Origin: Candidatus Mailhella excrementigallinarum
GTDB taxonomy: Bacteria; Desulfobacterota; Desulfovibrionia; Desulfovibrionales; Desulfovibrionaceae
NCBI GenBank assembly: GCA_944324075.1
Contig: CALUUZ010000002.1
Span: forward strand, 124,001-188,000
Length of the DNA stretch: 64,000 bases
Direction: 5' to 3'
Below, one piece after another: positions 45,542-53,442 of this stretch (positions within the stretch are counted from its first letter, which is position 1; the number at the start of each line of letters is the position of its first letter). Below the pieces are notes generated by a model. The model was not told the DNA's origin. It ran no database searches and was given only the letters and a program-made list of their open reading frames with translations. Made by a program: the position numbers and the translations under genes.

Positions 45542-45574
45542 AAAAGGGCGGCCCCCGCAGGGGGCCGCCCTTTT
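45542..45574 (+). terminator. bidirectional intrinsic terminator after glnP
   Basis: A perfect 15-bp stem (AAAAGGGCGGCCCCC with GGGGGCCGCCCTTTT) and 3-nt loop, with T- and A-runs built in so that it works on both strands; it is also downstream of the convergent aryl-sulfotransferase-like gene. Confidence 0.88.
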
Positions 45575-45718
45575 CGTTCAGACTGATAACAGACCCCGCT
45601 TCGCGGAGTCTGCGCCGTCAGGCCGTTTTGGCGGCTTGACGGAATACACGAAAACCGCTCGCTTTACGGCGCGGCAAAGCCGCGACCTGCCCGCAATTTT
45701 CGGGAAGAATCTCCGGTG

Positions 45719-47104
45719 CTATTTCGGGGCGTTTTCGCGGTAGGCGACGGGCCGGGGCCAGGGATTGTTTTTCGCTCTGGCATAGCCGGACTTGAAGGGT
45801 TCGGTTTCCCACAGGCGCACGATGGACGGATCGATGGGCACGGCCCGTGAGAGATCCCTGCCCGCAAAGGCCGGATAATCCCTGGCGTAACGGTACACGC
45901 GATGGATCATGTTCTTCATGTGTCCCTCCTTGATGATGTGCGATGTCGTGCTGTACAGCACGTCGGTATCGTCAAGGTAGTTCACGATGCTGCCGTCAAA
46001 CAGCCAGGGGCAGACGAATTCCCATACCACGCGCGGCTGGGGGCCGGGGGTGACTTCAAATATCTGGCCTGAGCCGGTGGAGCAGATCAGGGTGTTGCCG
46101 TTGGGCAGACGCTGTACGGAACTCTGATAGGGCGAAGTGAAGTTCTGGGGATTATGGGATTCGTATGACCAGACGATATCGCCTGTTTCCAGATCCACTT
46201 CCACGGCGCGGGAACGGTTGCCCTTGGGACGGAACCAGCCGTTGTCGTGCACCAGCACATGCCTGCCCTCATTGAGGAAGGTGCCGCAGTGCGGGCCGAA
46301 GAGCTGCTGATCCCCGTCATCCAGCCAGCCGGGCTTGCGTCCGCGCAGGTGGGTGGCCGGATTGCCCCAGCGGAAGATCATCCTGCCGCTTTTGCGATCC
46401 ACGACGACGAATTCCCCGAAGTTGCGGCAGGTCAGGCATACCCGATCATGCACGGGGTCGTAATCCACGCCGTTGAAATGCACCCAGTCCACCGTGGAGA
46501 AATAGTGGGCTGCCGGAGGGAGAATATAGTTCAGATTGAACTCGTCGGGCGCATCCCCCACATGATCCCACAGATGCCATTCCCATACCACGTTGTTCTC
46601 CCTGTCGATCTCCATCAGGTAGTCGAGAAAAAGCCCGCGGTGCTGCTTGCCCTCGAACCACTCGCCCTCTTCGGGCAGTGTGCCGGGGATGCGTCCTTTG
46701 GCATAGGCCTCCTCATTGCTTTTCTTTTCCAGGCAGATCACCAGGGTATTGCCGTTGGGCATGGGACAGAAGGCGTGGGAAAGCACCTGCTGCGTTGCAT
46801 GGTCATTCTTGATGTAGCGCTGAAGCAGGTTTCCCTCCCAGTCATAGCGTTCGAAACCGCCTGTGGTGCCCGCGAACAGGACGGCCTGATCGGGAATGCG
46901 GATGCCGCGTACCAGATCGCCGTTGGGCATGAGGTGGGCAAAAAGACCGGGAGGGTAATCGGTTTTCCATGTGTGAACAATTTCCCCTTCCATGTTGATC
47001 AGATAGGTTTCATTGCGGAAGTAGGGGCTGAACAGATTGTAACCGTCACAAGCCAGTTCCCTGTCGTAACGGTGCACCCCGGTGGGAATGCCGTGCGTGG
47101 CCAT
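45719..47104 (-). CDS. aryl-sulfotransferase-like beta-propeller protein, apparently cytoplasmic
   Basis: 461 residues with the repeated strand motifs of arylsulfate sulfotransferases: TYLINMEGEIVHTWKTDYP, HLMPNGDLVRG, CPMPNGNTLVICLE, WVHFNGVDYDP, FGPHCGTFLNEGRHVLVHDNG and RLPNGNTLICSTGSGQIFEV. Family enzymes move sulfate between phenols in the periplasm, but this one starts MATHGIPTGVHRYDREL with no signal peptide, so it may act in the cytoplasm or have another function. The propeller His residues near HCGTF and VHDNG may be catalytic. AAAGGAG lies six bases before ATG 47104. It is divergent from an SDR/SLC13 pair with which it probably shares regulation. Confidence 0.82.
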   Translation of the reverse strand: MATHGIPTGVHRYDRELACDGYNLFSPYFRNETYLINMEGEIVHTWKTDYPPGLFAHLMPNGDLVRGIRIPDQAVLFAGTTGGFERYDWEGNLLQRYIKNDHATQQVLSHAFCPMPNGNTLVICLEKKSNEEAYAKGRIPGTLPEEGEWFEGKQHRGLFLDYLMEIDRENNVVWEWHLWDHVGDAPDEFNLNYILPPAAHYFSTVDWVHFNGVDYDPVHDRVCLTCRNFGEFVVVDRKSGRMIFRWGNPATHLRGRKPGWLDDGDQQLFGPHCGTFLNEGRHVLVHDNGWFRPKGNRSRAVEVDLETGDIVWSYESHNPQNFTSPYQSSVQRLPNGNTLICSTGSGQIFEVTPGPQPRVVWEFVCPWLFDGSIVNYLDDTDVLYSTTSHIIKEGHMKNMIHRVYRYARDYPAFAGRDLSRAVPIDPSIVRLWETEPFKSGYARAKNNPWPRPVAYRENAPK

Positions 47105-47601
47105 GTTGCGCTCCTTTGAATGAGGTATGGCTCTCACAATGAGGCCGAAGTTTCATGACGCCCCGGAAGCAAGGCGCGGGCCAAACAGGCAATATGTATA
47201 TTTTTCACTGTGTTGGATGGTATTAAGAGCATACGGGATATGCCTGTTTCCAGAAGGAAAAGAACAAATTATGTGAGATTGAGTGATATTTTTTAGCATT
47301 CGGCATCCTGCCGGATGTGCAGAAAACAGAGGATCGTGTCAGAGAAAACTTGATACACTTTGCAGCGCCATTGAATCATAAAAAATGTAATAATGGCTAC
47401 TTTTTTTGGTGGAATATGCCAAATTCATTTTATGTCCGTTTCTGTAGAATATTATATAACTGCTTGTTTTTGCTTATGAAAAATAATGGTACGGAAAATG
47501 CTTGTGCTGAAAGCGACAATATGCCGCATCCAGAGCGGCGAAACATTTTCATTTCTACAGACGGATGCGCCTGTTCCGGCGGATTCGGCAAGGAGAACGG
47601 C
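47105..47601. other. AT-rich divergent control region
   Basis: A 497-bp intergenic region much richer in A+T than its neighbours. It holds runs such as TATGTATATTTTTCAC, GTGATATTTTTTAGC and ATATTATATAAC. Inverted repeats that could bind a regulator: GCATA-CGGGA-TATGC (about 47230-47244) and CGGCA-TCC-TGCCG (about 47304-47316). An open frame crosses it into the SDR gene but begins without a ribosome-binding site and has AT-rich, non-coding composition, so it is not called as a gene. Promoters were not resolved. Confidence 0.5.
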
Positions 47602-48348
47602 ATGAAAGGACATGAAGGGTTGCGCGGGAAAAAAGCCCTTGTCACGGGGGCGAGCGGCGGGCTGGGGCGCGCCATTGCGCGGTCGCTTGCGGAACGCGGC
47701 GCGGACGTGGCGGGCTGGGGGCGCAATGAGGAGCAGCTTGAGGCTGCCGCCGAACTTGTGCGCGGTGCGGGGCGGCGCGCCGTGTCCCGCGTGGTGGATG
47801 TTTCTTCCGGCGCGGCGGAACTCGCCGCCGCCGTCGATGCGACCGCCGCCGAACTTGGCGGGCTGGATATTCTGGTGAACAACGCGGGCGTCAACCGGCC
47901 TGTGCCCGCACTGGAAGTCACGGAGGAGTGCTGGGATTCGATCCTGAACGTCAATCTCAGGGCGCCGTTCTTCATCGCACAGGCTGCGGTAAAACATATG
48001 ACCGGGGGAGGGCGCATCATCAATATCACCTCCAGTCTGTCCGTCAATGTTCTGGAGAAGCGCGTCCCCTACCAGGCGAGCAAGGGCGGCATCAACGTGC
48101 TTACCCGCGCGCTGGCGCTGGAATGGGCTTCCCTGGGCGTGACGGTCAACGCGGTGGGTCCGGCCATTGTTGCCACGGAGATGACCAGAGCCATGGGATC
48201 AAGTTCGTCCGTGCATCCCAAAATGCTGCTCGGGCGTCTCATTCAGCCGGAGGAGATCGGCGCGGCCGTGGCGTTTCTGGCTTCTGACGAGGCGGCCATG
48301 ATCACCGGCCAGACGCTGTTCGTTGATGAAGGCTGGAGCATTCACTAG
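47602..48348 (+). CDS. short-chain dehydrogenase/reductase (FabG/gluconate dehydrogenase-like)
   Basis: 248 residues, classical SDR: TGASGGLGRAIA cofactor motif, GWGRNEE after beta-2 (an Arg suggesting NADP or relaxed specificity), NNAGVNRP, NITSSLS with the catalytic Ser, YQASKGG with Tyr and Lys, and the C-terminal GQTLFVDEGWSIH. ATG 47602 has AAGGAG six bases ahead. It is 154 bp upstream of an SLC13-type carrier on the same strand, so oxidation or reduction of a compound imported by that carrier is plausible; the substrate is unknown. Confidence 0.9.
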   Translation: MKGHEGLRGKKALVTGASGGLGRAIARSLAERGADVAGWGRNEEQLEAAAELVRGAGRRAVSRVVDVSSGAAELAAAVDATAAELGGLDILVNNAGVNRPVPALEVTEECWDSILNVNLRAPFFIAQAAVKHMTGGGRIINITSSLSVNVLEKRVPYQASKGGINVLTRALALEWASLGVTVNAVGPAIVATEMTRAMGSSSSVHPKMLLGRLIQPEEIGAAVAFLASDEAAMITGQTLFVDEGWSIH

Positions 48349-48502
48349 CGTTCACGCCCTCCGCCTTGGGTCTCCGGTTCCGGAACCAGTTTTAACGTGA
48401 GTTGTTCCGGCGTGTTCCAGCACAAGGGAAGGAGCCGGAATCCGGTTTTCCGCAGCGTGTCGGAACGGTGCGGAAGGCAAACCGTTTCTTGAGGAGAGTC
48501 TC

Positions 48503-49930
48503 ATGTCGCAGACAACCGACATTCTGAAATCCATTCCCTTTTCCTCCAGACGGGCTGTTCAGCTTGCCGCCGCGCTGGCGGCCTATTTCATCATCGCCTT
48601 TGTTCTGGGGCCTTTTGAGGGGCTTTCCGCCCAGGGGCAATGCGCCATTGCCACCATGGTGGCGGCGGTGATCGTATGGGTCACCGGCGCGCTGCCTCTG
48701 GCCGTGGCCGCCATGCTCATGACCATGATCCAGCCCTTGTCCGGAGCCGCCCCCCTGGACAAGGCCCTGACGAACTTCGCCAATCCCATAGTGTTTTTCT
48801 GTTTCGGAATGTTCTGCTTTACCTTCGCGTTCACCCGCACCGGCTTTTCCGAGCGGGTGGCGCTGTGGATTTCCCGTCTGGCGGGAGGGAATCCGGCCAG
48901 GCTGCTGCTCTGTTTCATCGCGGGCGGTACGGTGCTTTCAGCCTTCATGGCCGATGTTCCGGTGGTGGTGATGCTGGCTCCCGTGGCGCTTAAAGTGGTG
49001 GAGCAGAACAGGTGCGGGGTGATGAGCAGCAACTTCGCCAAAGCGCTCATGATCGGCCTTCCCATCGGCGTGCTCATGGGCGGCATTGCCACACCCACGG
49101 GCGCGTCCATGAATATTCTGACCATGCAGTTCCTGCGGGATATGGCGGGCGTGGAAATAAACTATCTCGAGTGGGCGGCCATCGGCATCCCTGTGGCGCT
49201 CGTGCTCATTCCCGGCGTATGGTTCATTCTGCTCAGGCTGTTTCCTCTGGAAATCGACTCGCTGAGCGATACGGAGTGCCTTGAGGACGCGTGGAAGGAA
49301 CTCGGCCCCATGAGCAGGGATGAAAGGAAGTTTGTCGTTTTCATTCTGATAAACGTGGTGCTGTGGTGCACGGACAGTCTTCACCATATTCCTCTGCCGG
49401 TGCTTGCCGTTATCGGCGGAGCGGCTCTCTTTGTGCCCGGCGTCGCGCTCATCGACTGGGAATACGCCGCGCCGCGCATGGGCTGGGATATCCTGATGCT
49501 TATCGGCGGAGCATGTTCCCTGAGCATGTCGCTGTGGAGCAGCGGAGCGGCCGCCTGGATGGGGGATACGCTGCTCGGCGGCCTTCTGGGACTGCCGGTG
49601 TGGCTGCTCATGCTGCTCATCGGATTTTTCGCCATGTGGATACATCTGCTGGTGCCCAATTCCACGGCCATCATCGCCGTGTTCATGCCCATGGTCATAG
49701 CTCTGGCCCAGAGCAAGGGCATCAATCCCGCCGTGCTGGCCCTGCCGCTGGGTTTCCTTGCCTCCGCATCGCTGGTGCTGGTCATCGACGCGGTACAGCT
49801 GGTGACCTATCAGTACGGGTACTATTCCATGCGGGACTGGCTGAAGGCCGGGGTAACCATATCCTTCATCTGGATACCGCTGTGCGTGGCCAGCGTGCTG
49901 TTTGTGGGAGGAGCGCTGGGGCTGTACTGA
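48503..49930 (+). CDS. SLC13/DASS-family anion:Na+ symporter
   Basis: 475 residues, about 11-12 transmembrane helices. DASS hallmarks: PLAVAAMLMTMIQPLSG, NFANPIVFFCFGMFCF, LSAFMADVPVVVMLAPVAL and, in the second half, PNSTAIIAVFMPMVIALAQ (the SNT-type Na+/substrate motif appears as NST). Family members carry dicarboxylates, sulfate or organosulfonates such as sulfolactate or DHPS in related sulfite-respiring bacteria; the ligand is not determinable here. GAGGAG lies eight bases before the ATG. Confidence 0.87.
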   Translation: MSQTTDILKSIPFSSRRAVQLAAALAAYFIIAFVLGPFEGLSAQGQCAIATMVAAVIVWVTGALPLAVAAMLMTMIQPLSGAAPLDKALTNFANPIVFFCFGMFCFTFAFTRTGFSERVALWISRLAGGNPARLLLCFIAGGTVLSAFMADVPVVVMLAPVALKVVEQNRCGVMSSNFAKALMIGLPIGVLMGGIATPTGASMNILTMQFLRDMAGVEINYLEWAAIGIPVALVLIPGVWFILLRLFPLEIDSLSDTECLEDAWKELGPMSRDERKFVVFILINVVLWCTDSLHHIPLPVLAVIGGAALFVPGVALIDWEYAAPRMGWDILMLIGGACSLSMSLWSSGAAAWMGDTLLGGLLGLPVWLLMLLIGFFAMWIHLLVPNSTAIIAVFMPMVIALAQSKGINPAVLALPLGFLASASLVLVIDAVQLVTYQYGYYSMRDWLKAGVTISFIWIPLCVASVLFVGGALGLY

Positions 49931-49944
49931 AACATTCCGCAATC

Positions 49945-49993
49945 GAAGACATCCGCGGCCGGAACCCCGGTGCTCCGACCCGCGGATGTCTTC
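49945..49993 (+). terminator. hairpin downstream of the SLC13 gene
   Basis: A 13-bp stem (GAAGACATCCGCG with CGCGGATGTCTTC) enclosing 23 nt, 14 bases after the stop codon. AAT follows but no T-run. Confidence 0.5.
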
Positions 49994-50221
49994 AATGACA
50001 GCGTGCCCCGTACGAAAATGCTCCCGTGCCGTTTGCGGCATGTTTGCCGCGGGCAGACGGGCCTGTCCCCGTGCCCCGGAATGACCCTTCACGAACCGGA
50101 GATTTCCGTGCTATCCTGATTTCCGTTGGCCTCCTTCGCCGGGTTCTTCCGCCCCTGAAGTGTTCCGCGGCGCAGAGCGAAACGAGGTTCTTCGCTGCTC
50201 TCCTCATCCGTAAAGCGTTCG

Positions 50222-50285
50222 CGCTGACGGTTGAGGGTGCCGTGCCGCCCCCCATGCCGGGCGTCGCCGCAATTCACTTAAGGCG
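50222..50285 (+). repeat. family A fragment upstream of the DtxR-type gene
   Basis: Only the core is left: GCCGGGCGTCGCCGCAATTCACTTA. The mutated core (CTTAAGGCGAGAGG where others have CTTGCGGC) now contains the AGAGG used as ribosome-binding site by the following gene. Confidence 0.55.
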
Positions 50286-50297
50286 AGAGGTGTGTCC

Positions 50298-50813
50298 GTG
50301 ACGGAAAAGAAACTTTCCCCCGTGCTTGAGAATTATCTGGAGATCATTTTTCTGCATGAGCTGCGGGATGGCGCGGCGCGCGCCAGTGATGTGGCGGATG
50401 CCGCCGGGGTCACCCGTTCCACCGTAACCAGCGCGCTCAAGGCGCTGCAAAGGATGGGATATGTGGAGTACGAGCCGTACAGCCTCATTCATCTGACCCG
50501 GGACGGCATGCGCGTGGGCAGGGAACTCGCCCATCGGCATATCGTGCTTCAGGAGTTTTTCCAGCATGTGCTCCAGCTGGATGAGAAGCTGGCCAGTTCC
50601 GTTTCCTGCGATCTGGAACACATTCTGCCGCGGGAGGTCATGCTGCGTCTGGGGCAGTTTGTTCTGTATCTTCAGGAAAGCGGGGAAGACTGGAAGAACT
50701 GGTTCGCCGAATATGAAAAAAACAGGCCCGCGCACCCGCGCAGGCTGCGTGACGCGGAACTTCTGCGTCAGTCCCCCCATGCCCTGCCTCCGCGCGCGGG
50801 ACAGAGCGAGTAG
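50298..50813 (+). CDS. DtxR/MntR-family metal-dependent transcriptional regulator
   Basis: 171 residues: winged-helix domain (about 5-65, VLENYLEIIFLHEL and TRSTVTSALKALQRMGYVEYE), then the metal-binding/dimerisation domain with AHRHIVLQEFFQHVLQL and SCDLEHILPREV, where Cys, Glu and His match the metal ligands of DtxR. No C-terminal SH3-like domain, so it resembles the short MntR/TroR type. The start is GTG 50298 (AGAGG seven bases upstream); GTG 50292 is too close to that site. It converges with tonB at the end of the heme locus and is a candidate regulator of it. Confidence 0.87.
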   Translation: MTEKKLSPVLENYLEIIFLHELRDGAARASDVADAAGVTRSTVTSALKALQRMGYVEYEPYSLIHLTRDGMRVGRELAHRHIVLQEFFQHVLQLDEKLASSVSCDLEHILPREVMLRLGQFVLYLQESGEDWKNWFAEYEKNRPAHPRRLRDAELLRQSPHALPPRAGQSE

Positions 50814-50953
50814 CAAGGGCAGCAGGCTCACGGTTTCCCTTCATGTTCGCGCTGCACAGGCGCAGGGAGGAGGAAAGGCCCCGGTTTTCCCCCGGGGCGT
50901 TCTGCTCTAGAAAGTGCCTGCCGACAGGCTTCCTGTGCTCTGAGCCGCAGATT

Positions 50954-51112
50954 GAAATGCTCCGTGGAGCCGGGCAGGGTGAGACTCCGCCGCGGCGGCC
51001 CCCTGTCCGGTATCGCTGCAATTCACTTGCGGCTGCTCCGGCGGAGTCGGGAAACCCGCGAACCGGAACATGGAGTCCCGACCGGCAGACATTTTCAGGA
51101 ACAGGACGCGCT
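50954..51112 (+). repeat. family A intergenic repeat, copy A11
   Basis: GAAATGCTCCGTGGAGCCGG, GAGACTCCGCCGCGGCGG, TATCGCTGCAATTCACTTGC, CTCCGGCGGAGTCGGGAAAC, GACCGGCAGACATTTTCAG and terminus GACGCGCT, whose last two bases (CT on the plus strand) are the AG of the tonB TAG stop codon. The 140 bp before it hold a second, partial CTGCCGACAGG segment. Confidence 0.88.
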
Positions 51113-51920
51113 AGTTGTCCCGCAGCGAATACCTGACGGGAACCAGCACGCGGAATGCCTTGCCCCTGACGCCGGTGTCCATCCCGGCGAGCCTGCCTGC
51201 CAGCCGGGATGTTGCGGCATCGAGAACGGGCGAGCCGCTGCCCTTTGCCAGCCCGCAGCCTTGCACCACCCCCGCCGCATCCACGCGGATTTCCAGGGTA
51301 TAGGTTCCCTCGGCCCCTGAACGTCTTGCCTGACGGGGGTATTTCTTGCGTTTTTCGATTTCCGCGATCAGCCGGTCCAGAAGCCTGCTGCGCAGTTCCC
51401 CTTCCGCCCTGCGTTCGGCCACGGCGGCGGCATCCGCGGAAGAGCCGGAGATTTCCCCCTCCGGCGCATTGACGGCGGCGGATTCGCGCGGAGCCTCCTT
51501 CACCGGGGCGGGAGGCTGTTTGCGCCGGGGCGCTTCCCTTTTGGGCGCCGGTTTGGGCTTCGGCTCGGGTTTGGGTTCCGGTTTCGGTTTGGGTTTGGGT
51601 TCCGGCCTGGGTTCGGGAACAGGTTCGGGTTCCGGTTCGGGGATATCGAATTCCGAGTCTTCGGCCAGGATTTTCTGCAGTTCTTCGTCCGCGGGGGGCA
51701 AATCCTCGGGCGTAATCTCTTCCATGACGCGCATGAACATCATGGCGGGGGGCGCGGAAGGCGTGGGCGGAAGGACTTTGCCCGCCGTGACCGCGAAGAT
51801 GCCCGCCGCGCCCAGCGCGACGATGCAGCCGGTGAGGGCGGCCGCGCCGTCGCGGCTGCGGCGCAGGGCCGTGGAACCGTAAAACCGGTATTCAGGAAGA
51901 TGAGCGTGTGCTGATGACAA
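51111..51920 (-). CDS. tonB: TonB energy-transducing protein
   Basis: Couples the proton-driven ExbBD motor to the outer-membrane receptor. 269 residues: one N-terminal transmembrane helix (about 27-48, TGCIVALGAAGIFAVTAG), a Pro-rich periplasmic spacer of Glu-Pro and Lys-Pro repeats (PEPEPEPVPEP, KPKPKPEPKPEPKP), and the C-terminal TonB fold (KKYPRQARRSGAEGTYTLEI). The start is TTG 51920 with GGAGG five bases upstream, inside the end of exbD (29-bp overlap); no ATG lies between there and the membrane helix. The TAG stop codon is completed by repeat A11. Confidence 0.92.
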   Translation of the reverse strand: MSSAHAHLPEYRFYGSTALRRSRDGAAALTGCIVALGAAGIFAVTAGKVLPPTPSAPPAMMFMRVMEEITPEDLPPADEELQKILAEDSEFDIPEPEPEPVPEPRPEPKPKPKPEPKPEPKPKPAPKREAPRRKQPPAPVKEAPRESAAVNAPEGEISGSSADAAAVAERRAEGELRSRLLDRLIAEIEKRKKYPRQARRSGAEGTYTLEIRVDAAGVVQGCGLAKGSGSPVLDAATSRLAGRLAGMDTGVRGKAFRVLVPVRYSLRDN

Positions 51921-52281
51921 AGCGGCCTCCCGGGCGCTGCCTGGCCAGATCCACCAGTTCCACGAAATACCGGAACGGGGTTTTCTCATCGACATAGAGG
52001 TTGAGCATGGCCTCGGGATGGGCGTCGATGAGCGCCCTGACGGCCTCCCTGTCCATCTGCTGTTCCTGATGCCAGCATGAGCCGTCCTCCCGGACGGAAA
52101 TGAGCAGTTCCCCCTTGTTTGCGGTGGGGTCTTCGGAGGTTTCCGACTGCGGGAGAACGATATCCAGCACGGGCTTGCTGAAGGTTGTGGTCATGATGAA
52201 GAAGATGAGGAGCATGAAGATCACGTCGATGAGGGGCGTGATGTCCAGACTGATATCGTCGTTGAGCGGGTCGTCATGCAT
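51892..52281 (-). CDS. exbD: TonB-system biopolymer transport protein ExbD
   Basis: 129 residues: one N-terminal transmembrane helix (LDITPLIDVIFMLLIFFIM) containing the functionally essential Asp of the PLIDV motif, then a periplasmic domain. Overlaps exbB by 8 bp and tonB by 29 bp. Confidence 0.93.
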   Translation of the reverse strand: MHDDPLNDDISLDITPLIDVIFMLLIFFIMTTTFSKPVLDIVLPQSETSEDPTANKGELLISVREDGSCWHQEQQMDREAVRALIDAHPEAMLNLYVDEKTPFRYFVELVDLARQRPGGRFVISTRSSS

Positions 52282-52909
52282 GGCGCGTCTCCTTCGGGGG
52301 CAGACATTCCGCGCCCGGACGCGAGCAGAGTTCCAGAGCGCGGTAACTGTGTTCCACGGCCTCGACGTGGAATCCCCTGAACTTGAGCATGAGATAGTAG
52401 TAGAACATGAGCATGGGTATGGCGATGCACAACCCCATGATGGTGGTGATCAGCGCCTCCCAGATGCCTGCCGCGAGCAGAGCCGGATTGGGAGCCGCGT
52501 TTTCGGCGATGGTGCGGAAGACGGTGACCATGCCGAGCACGGTTCCGAGGAGCCCGAGCAGGGGAGAGACGACGGAAACGAGTTTGATCCAGCACAGGCT
52601 TTTCGTGACACGGGCGAAGTTCCTGTGGAAGAGGTAGGCGACTTCCGCCCTGATGTCTTCGGAGTGTTCGCCGTGTGTCTGCGCGATGTCGCGTATGACG
52701 CAGACGAGTGGGTTGTCGCTGGCGTTGACGACATTGTTCCAGTTTCTTGCGGAACTTTGCTCCACATCCAGGAAATCCCGCTTGAATTCCTTCCAGACGA
52801 GCTGGAGAAAGAGCAGTGTGCGCAGGGCGAGGAACAGGCCGACGCAGGCGACAAGCGCCAGCACGACCCCCGCGGGGCCGATGGCCGCGTAAATGCCGGA
52901 AAGACTCAT
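52274..52909 (-). CDS. exbB: TonB-system proton channel protein ExbB
   Basis: 211 residues of the MotA/TolQ/ExbB family: three transmembrane helices, with the conserved core SVVSPLLGLLGTVLGMVTVF and ALITTIMGLCIAIPML. ATG 52909 overlaps the flavodoxin stop codon (ATGA), so motor genes are translationally coupled to the flavodoxin gene; a longer reading from 52951 would overlap further and is not favoured. Confidence 0.93.
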   Translation of the reverse strand: MSLSGIYAAIGPAGVVLALVACVGLFLALRTLLFLQLVWKEFKRDFLDVEQSSARNWNNVVNASDNPLVCVIRDIAQTHGEHSEDIRAEVAYLFHRNFARVTKSLCWIKLVSVVSPLLGLLGTVLGMVTVFRTIAENAAPNPALLAAGIWEALITTIMGLCIAIPMLMFYYYLMLKFRGFHVEAVEHSYRALELCSRPGAECLPPKETRHA

Positions 52910-53442
52910 GCCGTCAGCTCCTCCGCCCGGACGGCAAAGGCAAGGAAACATTCCTTCGCGCGGGCGCGATCCGTGTCATCCGGATGTCTGGCCGCTTCTT
53001 CCAGGCGGGCCTTGCGTTCCGGGGTCATGGGGTGAACGTCGGCGGCCACCTTGTTCATCATTTCCACCACGCGGGGATCAACCTTGCCCTGACAGATGAA
53101 GGAACCCATGACCGTGTTGCCGCGTTCCGGCTCTTTCAGCAGAGCTTCGCTTTTTCTGATGCAGTCTCTGGCGTGTTCGGAGTCCGGCCATGCGCCCAGC
53201 GTGCCGAACAGGGCCGCGCGCACTCCGCGCAGATTTTCAAGGTATGCCCTGGCCTTCGCGTCGGGCATTCCCTTGTCCACCCAGTAGCCCACGCAGACCA
53301 TGCCGTATTCTCCGGGCAGCGTTTCCGGAGCGGGAGCGTTTTCCACCGGAAGGATGTCGCTGTCCGGCAGGGCTTCATGGATGGCTTCCGCAATGCTGCG
53401 GGTGTTTCCGGTTTTCGAGGAGTAGATGATAAGGGTTTTCAT
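52906..53442 (-). CDS. flavodoxin-family protein of the heme locus
   Basis: 178 residues: FMN-phosphate loop YSSKTGNTRSIAEA near the N-terminus, then VCVGYWVDKGMPDAKA and LFGTLGAWPDSEHA, the isoalloxazine-contact loops of long-chain flavodoxin-like proteins. Given hutX upstream and hutW in the same locus, a role as electron donor for heme ring opening or as linear-tetrapyrrole (anaerobilin) reductase, like HmuF of Fusobacterium nucleatum, is the best inference. Its ATG (53442) and Shine-Dalgarno AAAGGA (53450-53455) lie inside repeat B2. Overlaps exbB by 4 bp. Confidence 0.83.
   Translation of the reverse strand: MKTLIIYSSKTGNTRSIAEAIHEALPDSDILPVENAPAPETLPGEYGMVCVGYWVDKGMPDAKARAYLENLRGVRAALFGTLGAWPDSEHARDCIRKSEALLKEPERGNTVMGSFICQGKVDPRVVEMMNKVAADVHPMTPERKARLEEAARHPDDTDRARAKECFLAFAVRAEELTA

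Noticed and set aside
47317..47601. N-terminal extension of the SDR protein by 95 residues
   Set aside because: The upstream frame is open only because the region is AT-rich; it has no ribosome-binding site, whereas ATG 47602 has AAGGAG at ideal spacing and gives the canonical SDR N-terminus.
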